Below, piece by piece: positions 1 to 12,074 of a stretch of DNA of 64,000 bases. This stretch comes from Tenrec ecaudatus (lineage: Eukaryota; Chordata; Mammalia; Afrosoricida; Tenrecidae): the NCBI RefSeq assembly GCF_050624435.1, contig NC_134538.1, positions 115,890,437-115,954,436 on the forward strand, written 5' to 3'. Numbering within the stretch: the stretch's first letter is position 1; every line of letters begins with the position of its first letter. Under the pieces are notes generated by a model. That model worked only from the letters and a program-made list of their open reading frames with translations. It was not told the origin of the DNA and ran no database searches. The position numbers were made by a program, and so were the translations under genes.

Positions 1-1230
1 AGTTTATTAATTTCCATGGGAAGGCAATACAGTCCATTGATTGTAAGAAGCTACTTCATGTCAAGAAGTTTCAGAAACTTCTTTGATAGTTCTCTCAATC
101 AGTTAATTTTATTTTCTTCCTCTGTGGAGCTGAGATAATAAGAGCTCACTTAAGTTGGAAGGCTTAACTTGCCAAATGCATACAATAATTATGATAGAAT
201 CTGGCAAATAGTGCACAAAAACAGTATGTAGAAAATGTTAGATTCTATAAGGAATTTATAAATTTGTATCTATGTTATAGGTGAAAATTTGGATGCTGTG
301 ATAACATAAAATCTAATTTAGTGTTACAAAACTAATTTAGTGTTACAAAGCTAATGCATTAATTAGAATGGTGACCTATAGTTCTGAACAGGAACCCCGG
401 GAGGGTAAAACTGTAGGGAAATACATGATGGGCCTTATAATAAAATTGTCAACAGATAAATGGGATCGAGGTGAGATGTCAAAGAATATCGGAAGTTTCG
501 AGCTTGAACAGCATAAAACATGTGATAGCATAGGTTAAAGCTCGTATTATCTATGCAGAAGAGCAATATTTTTTAAAAGTGGACATTCCAAATTTTTACT
601 GTATGATACATATGTGTATCATACTTCCGAATATTAGTATATAAATGCAAAAATATGTACATTATAAGATTTGTATTTCCTTTAAAATCCTTAATAAACT
701 CCTGGTCTAATTTTACCTTTCCAGGGTACTGTATTGATTGATAGTTGTGTAATAAAAGATCATAGAAAGAACTATTTCAAAAGTGTAATGTACAGAATGG
801 TCTTTTCACAGTTATACATGACTTAATGATACAAACATTGGTCAGCTTGTGATGTACCTAATATATCTTTGTCATATTCAATCAAAGGGATACAAAATTC
901 AGAAAGCTTGTTAAATTCATATAAAATGGTGCAAGGAACCAGTGTGGGTTTAGTCTAGACGTGCACTTAGAAACTGTCGAGAGAAAGCTTTGCTTAATTG
1001 AGGCAGTTCTAAAACAATATGAAGAGGTTCCGTGGACAAGCCAAGATTAAAGCATGGTGGATTCAACAACAAATGAGCCTGCCTTTTTACTCACCCATGT
1101 ATACAATCTCTAATTTACACCTGGTTCAATTTAAGACCAAAACAGTATAATCCCCAAGTTTTCTTAGACTTTTAAGCTCTGTAATTCTAAACACTATATC
1201 TCCCATTAGCATGAATTTTTAAATTTTGTG
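1..1230. other. AT-rich single-copy DNA, no gene seen
   Basis: No reading frame, RNA gene or repeat was recognised here except a 19-bp tandem duplication at 313-350. Every frame is closed by frequent stop codons. Confidence 0.6.
313..350. repeat. 19-bp tandem duplication
   Basis: Two adjacent copies of CTAATTTAGTGTTACAAA plus one base, at 313-331 and 332-350, differing only in the last base. This looks like a replication-slippage duplication; nothing suggests a function. Confidence 0.85.
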
Positions 1231-1617
1231 ATAAAAGTAAGATTTTTTAAAAAATCTTTTTATTGGGGCTCATAAGGCTCTTATCACAATCTGTACATAC
1301 ATCAATTGAGCAAAGCACCCTTATACATTCATTGCACTCGTCACTCTCATAATTCACCTTCCAATTGGGTTCCTGGAATCAGTGGTGGGAGTGGCGACAC
1401 CAGGAGGGAAGGGCATGTAGAAAGGGAGAACTGATCTCGGAGATCTATGTGTAACCTCCTCTCTGGGAGATTGGCAAGGGGGAGGCGGGTGAGGGGAGAC
1501 GCCAGAGAGTGTAAGATAAGATATAATAATTATTTATAAACTATCAAGGGACCAGGGGTGGGATCGGGGAGGGAGGGGCTGGGGGGAAAAATTAAAAAAA
1601 AATAAAAGTAAGATTTT
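1231..1617 (-). mobile_element. Polyadenylated retroelement (group X) with inverted 5' part
   Basis: Perfect 16-bp target duplications ATAAAAGTAAGATTTT lie at 1231-1246 and 1602-1617. Between them are two pieces of one family in opposite orientation. Positions about 1247-1372 are antisense to the element's 3' end, whose sense strand carries the AATAAA signal and A tail. Positions about 1376-1600 are the upstream body in the opposite sense. Read on the minus strand this is a sense 3' part with poly(A) preceded by an inverted 5' part, the known twin-priming product of L1-type target-primed reverse transcription. Related copies lie at 14845-14970, 21610-21834, 42235-42335 and 55092-55861. Confidence 0.8.
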
Positions 1618-1637
1618 AAAGAAATATTGAGAATATA

Positions 1638-1724
1638 TTTGTGGTTTCAAAAAGTTCATGAAAAAAATGTAATTAAAGGATAATGCGATTGATTCTTCCA
1701 GGAACTTTTTGACGCCCCCTCATA
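1638..1724. mobile_element. Mariner-like MITE, degenerate
   Basis: About 85 bp with imperfect terminal inverted repeats: 'tttcaaaaagttcatg' on the left and 'ggaactttttgacgcccc' on the right. The same short palindromic family recurs at 15013-15080, 26569-26650 and 33950-34023. It resembles the 'cttcaaaaagttcatgga' ends of mammalian mariner-derived elements. There is no coding capacity. Confidence 0.6.
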
Positions 1725-2057
1725 CATATAAATTGGATGAGAGTACTTCTCTGGTTAAGGATCGAAATGACAATGCCCACTGAGTGATGGACAACTATCT
1801 AAGAGAAATGCACTTATCAACTTCATTCTATATAAATAACTATTGAATGACTGGAATCGCTTCTCTTTATATCTATTTAAGTCCAGCTATATGTAAAGCA
1901 TGTACTTTCGTTTTCCCTCCCAGAATGTTTGCGTACAATCCAACCCTATGATTTGGGAACGCGTTCTTCATTTCCTGACATTTGCTGCAGGCGGAACGCA
2001 TCCCATGGTGAATGTAGAATACACCCTCTTTGAGCACACGCACAATTCCTGTTAAAG

Positions 2058-2225
2058 CAGTCGTTCTCAGGTTTCACTGTGTTGAAGGATCTCAAGTCAG
2101 AATTGCAGAAGCGATGAATCATTATAAATATTAATGTCTAGTCCTTATTCAGTCAAGGCAGAAGGTCCAGAAACCTGCATTTTAAATCATCCAAAGAGCC
2201 TATAATTTGAAAAAGGACAAAGCAA
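2058..2225 (+). mobile_element. Possible MER5-like hAT MITE fragment
   Basis: Begins with 'cagtcgttctcaggtttcac', resembling the terminal inverted repeat of MER5-type hAT elements, and is followed by 'cagaaacctgcattttaaat', similar to the MER5 interior. It is strongly diverged, no second terminus is evident, and assignment rests on recall. Confidence 0.35.
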
Positions 2226-2374
2226 AATCACTAAATTGCCTACATCAAGCAAACAAATTCAGGTTGTATCCTATTCCTAAATTCACTGTGGAATTTTTAA
2301 TTTTTCTGACTACCCCAACCAAGAAGGAGATCTGACTCCCACGAACCAAGGCGATTGCCACCAGGTAAAGGGCA

Positions 2375-2880
2375 GACATGATTTCACATCGCAACTTCCT
2401 TTATCCTATTGTGGCACAACCGTCCCTCCCTAACATTGGTACTTCTCTGCTGGGTTCAATAATCTGCTGCAGGTGTAAGCAGGACTCAGAGACAATACTC
2501 ACCCTTTGGGAGTGGGGGCCCTTAGGAACGTTAATAGGTTACCTTAAGCCAAGACCCAAAAGCATCAAAAGGGTAGAGTGTTTTTGTCCACAGCACCATC
2601 TCTTCTCAGCCAAGCCAGCAGCGATATTGCGCTCTGGTCCTCCACTGCTCAGCTTCATGTTCTCTTGGCCTCTGCCCTTTAAGGTGCATGTAACAAAGGT
2701 CCTTTGGCAATGATAGATGTCCAAAGGACACCCCACTGAGTAAGTCCGTCTTCTGCAGAAGGCACTGAGCTTTTCTGATTCCGTGGGACAGGAAAACCAA
2801 TCCTCCATCTCGAAGTCTCGATGCTGTGGCCTCTGGGGCCCTGCGGCCACTGCTGCTTCACAGGGGCATCTTGCTCGTGT
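2375..2880 (-). mobile_element. ERVL-like LTR, partial
   Basis: GC-richer than its surroundings. On the minus strand it has a 'tgtctctgagtcctg ... agattattgaaccc' segment like the downstream part of the elements at 13145-14058 and 49105-50210. Reading frames of up to 111 codons occur on both strands but match no protein family I recognise, so I treat them as chance. It could instead be another LTR class. Confidence 0.4.
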
Positions 2881-5800
2881 TCCGCTGGATGTTTTTAATT
2901 TTGATCATTTTGGAATTCTCTGTTCCTGCTTCTGAGATGGCTGTTTTATCTCCTGGAATAGAAATGCTGGCTGTTCCCTAAGTTAGAGGCTTCTATGCCT
3001 TATCGGCTGGTTTCCACTCAGTCTTTGGGTGAAAGTAACAGAAAGATAGAAGGGCCATACAAAATAACCACACCTCACTCTAGTTTTCTATGCTCTACTG
3101 TATTTAAAATCCCTGGAGCTGTGAAAATCATATCACATGTTCAGAACAGAAACGAGATATTTTCTCAGAGTGGCTTGAAAGGTTCCAGTGTTATTCTAAT
3201 AAATAATGTATATTTAACCAGAATTTAAGTTTGAAATAAACATTTTACTTATCTTGAAATATCTCCTTGATTTTGCCAAGTCATTTTTCATTCTTGGGTA
3301 CAATCAAAAGTAGAAATAAAATAAAAATTTTAGAGACCATGTATCTCCCCATGTGTTTATTTTTAAATATTAAGAATATATCTTCTTTTCTGGAGAATTT
3401 ACAAAAATTGATATTTATACCTACATCACCTTTTATTCTACATTACAGCAAAATATCAACTTTGACAGATTTGGAGATGCCTGTATTTCAAAAACAGAGC
3501 CAAGCAGGATCTAATGAGGAGAGATTATCACAAAACACCCTCTTGTATCTTGTAGATGAAATATTGGGGTATGACATTAACTGACTATTTTTAGGTTGAT
3601 GTTTTAAGTTAACATAGATTTTTCCTATGACTACTTTACTTCCTAAAATAATAAAAGGTCATCACCTTCGGGGCTGGGGTGGGTTTTATTTTTCACAAAC
3701 CCTGTAGTCAGCATCTTCAAGTAAAGTCAATAGGAGTTGGGACAGAATATCACAGGTCATTAAGGATCTCGTTCTAGAAGTCTTCTGTAGGTACTTTCTC
3801 CTCCACCCTGCCCATCTGCCCAGCGGGAAGGAAGGTGTCTCACTTATTCCACAAACCATGTGCCCTTATGGGTTTTGAATTTATTTTTGGTGATAGTTGA
3901 GATAATAGGGTGTGTAGAAAGTGTTAATGTGATTATTAAAACATCCTCTTTCCCATATCTACAGAAAGATGATGGCATTCAAATAATGTTCAGAGTCTTT
4001 AGCAGATAGACTGTGATCATTTGGAGTTTGTAATTAGAATGATTTTGGTTTAATTTTTTCAGTAAGTGAAAATTCAGGATATCTCATTTCCAAATGAACT
4101 ATGGAAGTGGAGATAGGGATGAATCTTTGGATTTGAATTTACTGTGCCACAATTATAACAGATAATTTTTATTTGAGCAAATATTCCTACCTAGGAGATG
4201 TGTCAACTAATTCAACAAGGATTAATTCAACAAACTTCCCAAGGAGAACATTGTTCCTTTTTGGCGGCGTTTCTTCCTTAATGTGCACTCGCCTTGCCAA
4301 TTATTTGTAATAAAATTACACTCAATTTTGAGCCAATTGACCTTTGATTTATGCTGATGCGCTCTTATGGAAATTCTGACCTTGATGGTCCTATGTTGAC
4401 CCTTTAATGCCTCTGTTTCTAACATCAAGCCTGAGTTGATTCATTGTTTCCTACTATAGAACTAATCTCTGTTTATCTTAGCTGATTTTGAAATAGCATT
4501 TAAAAGTTAGTTACTAGCAAAATGATTTCTTTCTTTTGTATGTCTAGTTATTATTAATTAAACAAATCAAATAGTACTGTAGCATTAAAACCATAAAAGT
4601 TAATTATATTTGAACATATATTATGACAATCCTTGAAAATATGGAGTAAAATCACTATTGTCAATGGGAACTTGGTTGGATTAGCAGTTTTAGGTGAGCT
4701 GTTTCACATTAGAACATTTCCAACACTCACTTGGTTTTGCAGTTCCTTTTTTGCTTAAGAAGTCTCTTAACAACTCTTCATTGCCTATGACAGAAAATGT
4801 TCTCTTGCTTTCATTGTTGAAATAATTTATTTTTATGGGAGCTTGCAAGTATTTGTTAGGAGCTTGGAATCATATAATATACCATGTTTCTCTATTGCAG
4901 TAATGACTGGAAACTCTAGACCGAAGTTTTAGCTCTTTGTCTGGTTCTAGAACTGATATTTATAGAACCCAGGGAGTTTAAGGCACTGAATAAAAGTTTC
5001 TATTTTTTATGGTTCCATAATGAAGATTCCAGAAGAATTATTTTCACTATACATCTACCTCTATTTCATTGATTATATAATGCATTTTTAATGTTTTGAT
5101 ATGTCTGAAGTCATAATGTAGCTTATAATTTTTTAAGATTTGTTTTCATTGTCTGGAGTACATAAAATGCTATCTTCTTAAAATGGATGCTATCATAGAT
5201 TTAATTAAATAAAATATATGTCATTGAAGTATAGGAAAAACGAATCTAGAATTTAAGAGGACAGAGTTATTGAAAACTTGAAATGATCGAGTGCATTTAA
5301 AATAATTCTCACACTATGATGGATCTTCAAACAACACTGGAACATAACTCGATTTCTTGTTCTCTATGGATTTTATTCAAATATTTTCTCTGTCTTTCAA
5401 TTACTATATCAAAATAATCTCTCTCCTAATTTCCCTTATTTTTACTTCTTCCATCCTCCTCCCTTGTATCTTTCTCTAGTTGTTAGATTATAGGTTCAGA
5501 ATCAATGTCTTGATTTCAAATCGATTAACGTGCAACAAGAAAGCAAACTATTGCAGTCTTGTAATGGTTTGCAGAACTGGTGACATGAAGACATATGTCT
5601 GGGTAGGACGGTGATTTGGAGATGCTTGATCCATGTTTCAAAGGATAAGTAAAAATTATCAAATGAAAAAGTAGATCCATTGTGCATTAGGAGTAACGGG
5701 AGAATGCGGAATCTATGCAACACAAAAATGTATTGAAATTACTGAATAATTAATATAGTTGTGTTGTTTGCAGATGGGGTAACTCACATAGGAAAGTCAA

Positions 5801-5925
5801 ATCACGAAGAGCCTCCTACACAGTACTATTGAAAAAGAGCTTTCTGTAGGACAATGTAAACTCTCCCAAAGATATATACATAGGTTATGATTTGTCTTTT
5901 AAAATTAATAATTCAAGCAGCCTCA
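2881..5925. other. AT-rich single-copy DNA, nothing recognised
   Basis: Three kilobases without a recognisable exon, RNA or young repeat. The reading frames at 2995-3228 and 3267-3584 are low-complexity AT-rich translations with no domain signature. Old, fully decayed repeats cannot be excluded by eye. Confidence 0.5.
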
Positions 5926-5929
5926 TGAA

Positions 5930-6235
5930 AGATGAATTGGAAGTGTGGAAGTTAAACTAAAATGAGAGACTTCAATTTGGAGAATTATGTGATAGAGTAG
6001 ATGAGAGATGATTAATACTTAAATGAAAATGGAGGAGAAGGGTGAGAAATATTTAGATGGTAGAGTGGAAATGATTTGGTGACCAGTTCTCTATGTGGAA
6101 TCAGGTTAGAGAGGAGTCAAGATCATTGCTCAGTAATGCTGACACAACGGGGATGGTGTCTGCTCTAAGGCTAGAAATAGAGGGCCACAATGAAGGGAGA
6201 GTGAGTGTAGAAGCAGAAGGGTAGGGAAATTTGTT
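5930..6235 (+). repeat. Old mammalian interspersed repeat, unnamed
   Basis: Purine-rich stretch with 'gagagatgatt', 'atttagatggtagagtgg' and 'gagaggagtcaagatcattg'. It matches the layout of a widespread ancient mammalian repeat that also appears, in longer form, at 31960-32880. I cannot name the family with confidence. Confidence 0.45.
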
Positions 6236-6554
6236 TGGGCCCATGTTCATTTTCTGATCTCCTTAATCTATCCCAGGAGTACTTTATGGATCTGTGTTTG
6301 GAATAAAACCTATAAGTACATGGTGTGAAATAAATGGCAAGCATGATCTCCTTTAACTATAAGCATTTCTCTAAGAAGGACTGCTGTGTCCTCCATACCG
6401 ATGCAAGTGACCGTTCAGAGAAATCAAGTACCACCTGAGTTAAAAGGACTAGAACGTCATCAGAATAGTATTGGAATCCAAATACTTCTGATTATAAAAG
6501 CCGCTACTCTCAGCATATAGAGCAGAGCAATGCTGAATGCCACTGGTCTGTCAG

Positions 6555-8665
6555 TTTCTCATGTTCTGGTCGCTTGTCCGATGCTGTGACACTGGAAACT
6601 GTCACCGGTAGCTCAAACGTCAGCAGGGTCTCCAGAGTGAACAAGCTTCAGCACAGCTTCCAGACGAAGAAAAGACTACAACGAAGGAATAAACCCAATA
6701 CTTCTGAGGAACTGGACGCTGAAAACCAGACAAATAGCAGTGGAACACTGTCTGATACCCGGAAAACCTAATGTCTAGCAGCAGAGAAAAGGCCGCAACC
6801 AGCTCTCGGGTGAGAAGGCGCTCGAAATCTATTGAGAAAGTGGAGTCGACCGTTGTCAGTGAATGGAGCAAAGCTTGCGCTGACTTTCTTTGCTGACGGC
6901 GCAGCTCAGATGAAAAGAAGTAACTGTACGCATCCAAAGCAGGTGTCAGCAGGGACTGGGAAAGTTGCTGTTGCTCGTAGAACAGAGCATAGAAAAGCGA
7001 ATAGAAGAAATGAAGTAGAAGGAGCCTGACTATGTCCGAGGGCAGCCCGAGGAGGGAGAGGGCTGTAAGGAAATGCACAAAGAAAGCCGGAAAGCGGAAA
7101 AGGAAGAAGATGCTCAGCATATCTCAGCTCTGGATAAAATACTGAATGATACAGAGAGCGTCCAAAGAAGATGGAGGGACCACAGAGTCAGTGTTCCAAA
7201 GAGAAATGGCTCGTAATCAGTGATCGTAAAAGGTACTATCCCATCAAGAACCAGTGATGCTGAAGGAAGAATTCCAATTAGAGAAGCACAAGGCTCCAGG
7301 AATTGATAGAATACCAGTCGCAATATTTCGACCAGCCGATGACACAGTGGAAGCATGCAAGCACATCTGGAAGCCGCCTACGTGGCCAGCTGACTGGCAG
7401 AGTCCCACACATATATCCACTCCAAAAAAGGTGACCCGCCAAGATGTGCAAGATGTGAAACAGTACAATAAATATCACAGGAAAGTCATGGTTGCTGAAG
7501 ATCATTCAACAATGGTTGCAGTAGTAAATCGAAAGAGAGCTGCTAGAAATTCTATTAAGATTCAGAAAAGGACATGGAAAAAGGTATATCGTTGCTGACT
7601 GCAGGTAGATCTCAGCTTAAAGCAGAGACTACCCAAAAGATACTTACTGGGGTCTTATCAGCCATGCAGGGACATCCAGCTGTGCGAATCATTCCAAACT
7701 CTGGATAGCATTGAGTAGTACTGGAAATCTAGAACACTTCATGTCGCTCATGTGAAACCTGTATAGGAAACAAAAGGCAGTCGTTTTAACATAACAAAGC
7801 TTTGAAATCAAGAAAGGTGTCTGTCAAAGCATCTGCCAGGTGGTAGCCTTTCACTGTTCTTATTCAGTCTGTGTGCTTGCTGATCAAGTAAGCTGAGAAG
7901 GTGGGCCATACAAAGACCTCTGTATCAAGTTTGGAGGCAGGCTTAAGAACGTGTGACATGCAGGTGACAACTGTGCTTGCTGAAAGTGAGGAGGGTTGGA
8001 GCAACTGCAAGTGAAGATCAAGGCCTGCATCCTTCAGTCTGGATGAGAGCTCAATATAAAGGAAATAAAAATCGTCACAACTAGACCAATAGGAAACATC
8101 CTGATAAATGGAGAAAAGATTGAAATTGCCAAAGGTTTCATCCTGCTTGGACCTGCAGTCAATCCTCAAGGAAGCAGCTGTCAAGAAATGAAACAAGATC
8201 TGACAATGGGAAAATCTGCCGCAAAGACCTCTCTACAGCATTGCAACCCAGGATGTCCCTTTGAGGTCGAAGGTGTGCCTGACCCGAGTCATGGGACTTT
8301 GATTGCCTTCTATGCATGTGAATGTTGAAAATGGAATAATGGTGACTCAAAAAGAGTTGGTGGATCTGAATTATGTTGCTGGCCATGAAGTTTTAAGAAT
8401 ATATTTTAAAAATTGGGAAGAAATACAGCCAGACTGCTCCTTAGAATGAAGGGGCCTCATATGCTTTGGGCATGTGATCAGGAGAGATCAGTCCCTTAAG
8501 AAGGACATTATGCTTGGTAAACTGGAAGGTAAGATCCACATTGACTCGATAAGGTGACAGCAATAATGGCCCCAAATATAGAATAATGTTGCGGGTGGTG
8601 CATAAACAGGACATGTTTTATTCTGCTGTGCGTAGAGTCACTATGAATTGGAACTGACTTGAGGT
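6555..8665 (+). mobile_element. BovB-like RTE LINE, internally deleted, both ends present
   Basis: The 5' segment (from 'gctgtgacactggaaactgt' at about 6583) matches the recalled leader of the afrotherian RTE. From about 7085 the copy follows the endonuclease/reverse-transcriptase linker and the RT start. The frame at 7254-7598 contains 'HKAPGIDRIP' and later 'TPKK', hallmark RTE reverse-transcriptase residues. Positions 7850-8530 follow the C-terminal RT region, and 8640-8665 is the RTE 3' end ('atgaattggaactgactt'). About a kilobase of endonuclease sequence is missing near 6930-7000. Many frameshifts and stops make it inactive. Confidence 0.85.
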
Positions 8666-8689
8666 TGACTAACCGCAGCTGTGAATGAT

Positions 8690-10220
8690 AAGGAGCCTAT
8701 CACCGAGGCCCCTGTGTACTGTGTAAGTGAAATCGTCTTCGGCCATTAAGCCTTCCCTGAGCCTTCCTGGACCAGAAGCACTGCCTGGGCAAGTCAAGGG
8801 GCTGTGAGACATCATACACTGGCCTGTTGAATGTGTCCACCAACTTTTGGAAGCTGCCTCCCATATGGTCAGAAAAAGGAAGATTTCTCAACTTTAGAGG
8901 AAATTAATTTTTTTTACATTTAGGGGGAAGACAAGAAGGATGAGGGCTAGAATTTTTGTTCCTTTTGTTAGCAATAAACTGAAGATATATATCTTAATTA
9001 TTTATCACATTCATAATATACAATTCTTGTTTCATATTTTCAGACATGATGCACCCTTGTACAGTTCTTTGAAAGACCAGGGCATTTACCTTTCACCCAC
9101 CAAACGTCTCATTATTCATGTCCCAGCAGCCAGTGTCTATCCAAACGCAGAGTGACCGAGCATTCTGAACATGTCTAATGCTCTCGTCACTCAAAGGTAA
9201 ACTTGATAGCTCCAGGAGAGATGCAGAGAGTAAGGACTCAGAAACGACTGACTAAATCAGCCTCATCAAAATATAAAGGTTAGATTATTGCGGAAGATAC
9301 TCAACCATGCCGAAACCATCTGCTCTAAGAATTTCCATGTGCAGAACACTTAATTTTCCCAATTGAGAAAAATATAAGATATAGGACATTTTCAAAATTA
9401 AATATCAATAAAGCACATGTTAAAATATTAAATAAGTGAGTTATTATGAGCTTAAAATTATCTTACCATTTTCATGTGAAAAATCAAAAGGGAGTCGCGG
9501 GATTTTTTTCACATGGTGCTCTTTAAATCCTGAGTCGGGTAAGAATAGAGTCTGGAGTCTGTAAAAGCTGTCATCAATAAAGGTCTCTCAGAATGTTTTA
9601 CCAGGTCATAATTATACCTCCAAGAACATTCTGCCAACCAGCTACTTAGCTCTCTTCTTTAGGGAATACTGTTTTACTTTTTAAAAGAATGTTCAATGAA
9701 TCTGTAAATTGCGTGCTATACTTGTGGGAAATTGAACAACAGGGAGAAAAATATAATTGTTTGAAAATCCTTGATGGTTTGTTGTCAGGTTTACCTGGGT
9801 GTGGACGAAAAACCACAGCTATCCTAAAGGGTAGTGGGCTTGGCTTCAGAGAAGATCCTTAGAAAAATTCAATGTGGCATTCGGTTTCAGATAGCCTGGA
9901 AAACTCAGCTAGAGCATATGCACTGACCTGGCCTTTTGTTCGTTAAATAGGAAGCAAAGTGCTGAACAAGTTTGTAAGAGTTGTGGGCACATATAATTTA
10001 GATTTTACATAAAGGACCAAATATATACTTATAAAGTATTAATATGTCAAGGGCATATATGAAATAGTGCTAAGTATATAGATTAGTTTCTAAAACCAAT
10101 CATAGTCCAAGAAGGAAGGCATCACTCGACGTGGATTGACGTAGCAGGATTATTAACTTTGGTGCTAGACCTTAATTTTGGGACAAGATTTGGACATTGG
10201 TGTGGGTTTCATTTAAAATT
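8690..10220. other. AT-rich DNA, nothing recognised
   Basis: No exon, SINE or LINE segment was identified. The frame at 8940-9155 (71 codons) is of random composition. 8690-8890 is slightly GC-richer but matches no family I know. Confidence 0.5.
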
Positions 10221-10224
10221 GCTG

Positions 10225-10660
10225 CTTCTCACACCAACATCGGTCTCCGAAGGATTGTGAACCATGTAGTTCGAAGTCGGAGGGAATAGCAGAGCCTGAA
10301 CTGTGAGATTCCAGTTTGCAGAAGCCTATGGATGGCGGTGGGAGGCCAAGATACAGTTGTGGGCTCTACAGAGGATAGACTTCTCCGGTGATTTCCCTCT
10401 CTCCATAATAGACAGACGGGAAGAAAGTGGTTTCTAACCAGAGTGCGCTGGAGAGATGACTATAAAAGTCAGCTGACTTGAACGGTTAAAACCTTGTCAG
10501 TTGATCCCACTTCTGATGCACGGTTTGGGCACGGAGTCCAGGCAGGAAAGGACTGTTTGGAAACTGAGTGTGGTAGCAATTGTACCATACTGCTTGATAC
10601 AATTGAACTGTAAGACAATATGCTATATGTATTAACTGCCAATAAAAATCAAATAAAATC
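10225..10660 (+). mobile_element. Polyadenylated retroelement, group Y
   Basis: Ends in 'gccaataaaaatc' with an AATAAA-type signal. Its segment 'gacttgaacggttaaaacc', followed by 'ttgtcagttgatccc', and its 3' part ('tggtagcaattgtaccatac') recur at 54076-54490, where flanking duplications prove mobility. The 5' half (10230-10460) also resembles the group Z copy at 20590-21300. No coding capacity. It may be the 3' UTR of a LINE or a long SINE-like passenger. Confidence 0.6.
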
Positions 10661-11255
10661 ACTGTTTCTTACCAGGCTTTATCTAAGACAATTCTCTATG
10701 AATATAATTTTAGAGGGATGTTTGGGTGTGTTTTGCAAATTGGTGGATAAATTATTTGTTACAATCACAGCCTTTATACATAGACAAATGAGGGTTTAAA
10801 ACATATCTGCTGTTTATCCATATGCTATGTTATATAAATTGTTTAAATGATCTAATTTTTATTTTTCTCATATATCTGAAGAGTGAAATAATTTTTCAAA
10901 GGATTTTGAGGATTAAATATGTTTATATTTGTCAAGCATTTATAATTATATACAGAAGAATAAACCCTCAGTGAAAGAAACTTGTTTACATTTCCACTTA
11001 AAAGTGCAGACTCAGGTAGATTATGCTTACGAGTAAGGTGGATTCTCTGTGGTACCCTGTGATTATCCTCAATGTGCAAACCAAGGGGAATGAACTTTGA
11101 ACTCTATATGCAAATCAAACTGACTGTAGTACGTCGAGGGACCAGCGTCTTTTAAACTCACCAATACTTGTTTGGAATAGATAAGAAATAAACGAGTTCA
11201 TTTTTATTATTTTGTTTTCTAATACTGTATTATATTTGACATACCAAATCAAAAC
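10661..11255. other. AT-rich DNA, nothing recognised
   Basis: No gene or repeat recognised. The minus-strand frame 10852-11079 has no domain signature. Confidence 0.5.
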
Positions 11256-11259
11256 CGAC

Positions 11260-11430
11260 TGACAGTAAACTTACAGGACAGAGTAAAACTGCCTTTTAGA
11301 GTTTCCAAGACTAAATCTCTTTGTGAGGCGGGAGTTTCATCCTTCTCCGTCAGAGCTACGGGTAGTTTTGAACTCCTGACCTAGCAGTTAGCAGCTCAAT
11401 ACATCACCCCCTACACCACTAAAGCTCTTT
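11260..11430 (-). mobile_element. AfroSINE
   Basis: Antisense order is typical: 'gacagagtaaaactgcc', then 'gagtttccaagac', a CT-rich 'atccttctccgtcagagc', then the tRNA-like head 'tttgaactcctgacctagca', 'gttagcagctcaat', and a degraded 'acaccactaaagctct'. The tRNA-derived head lies at the high-coordinate end. Confidence 0.8.
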
Positions 11431-11434
11431 ATAC

Positions 11435-12070
11435 ACAGCATAAGATAAGAACTATATGTAATACTTCTTTAATAAAATAAATCAGTTTTAAGATATTAAC
11501 CAGTGCTAGGTCTGTATATGTAAAGATTCATTTGTAGGTAGATAACAAACTATAAATTATTTGATGCTAAAAATATGATCAGATAAAGGCATATTACTTA
11601 TTGACATTCTTTCTCGTGTAGTAACACTATTATCTGGCAATAAAATAATAAACATGATTTATGTAATATGAAATCCTCTTTACTATGCTTTCCTATATTT
11701 AGTGTCTAAGACACTATACCTAGCTGTCTAGACACTATACAATTTAAAATAAATAGGTATTTTATTTCTTGAATGCTACTTGTACAAGTTTATGGTCTGG
11801 TATTGATTTTTCTTGTTTTTAAAATAGTTGCTCCTGGAGCAAACATACTATCCTCTTATTGTTCCACATTTGTGAACATATTAAAACACAGAGTTGAAGA
11901 AAAGCAAAGGTAGTCAAAGCTCTGCTGTTTAAGAAGTAATTTTTCAGCCGTGGCAACGGAGCTATAAATTACAAATAGGTGTTATTTCCAGGGCCCTTTC
12001 TATAGGCAAATACCAGAACTTTGGGTCAGGATAGTGAAAGTGTGGTAAGAACTTTAAAGTTACAAAGAAT
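11435..12070. other. AT-rich DNA with a short palindrome
   Basis: Contains the perfect 17-nt palindrome TAGTGTCTAAGACACTA at 11700-11716, followed by a second partial copy of the arm. Otherwise nothing recognised. Confidence 0.5.
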
Positions 12071-12074
12071 TTGA

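Noticed and set aside
6620..7120. 166-codon minus-strand frame with a hydrophobic N-terminus
   Set aside because: It runs antisense through RTE leader sequence. The apparent membrane-like start comes from pyrimidine-rich complement of purine-rich RTE DNA.
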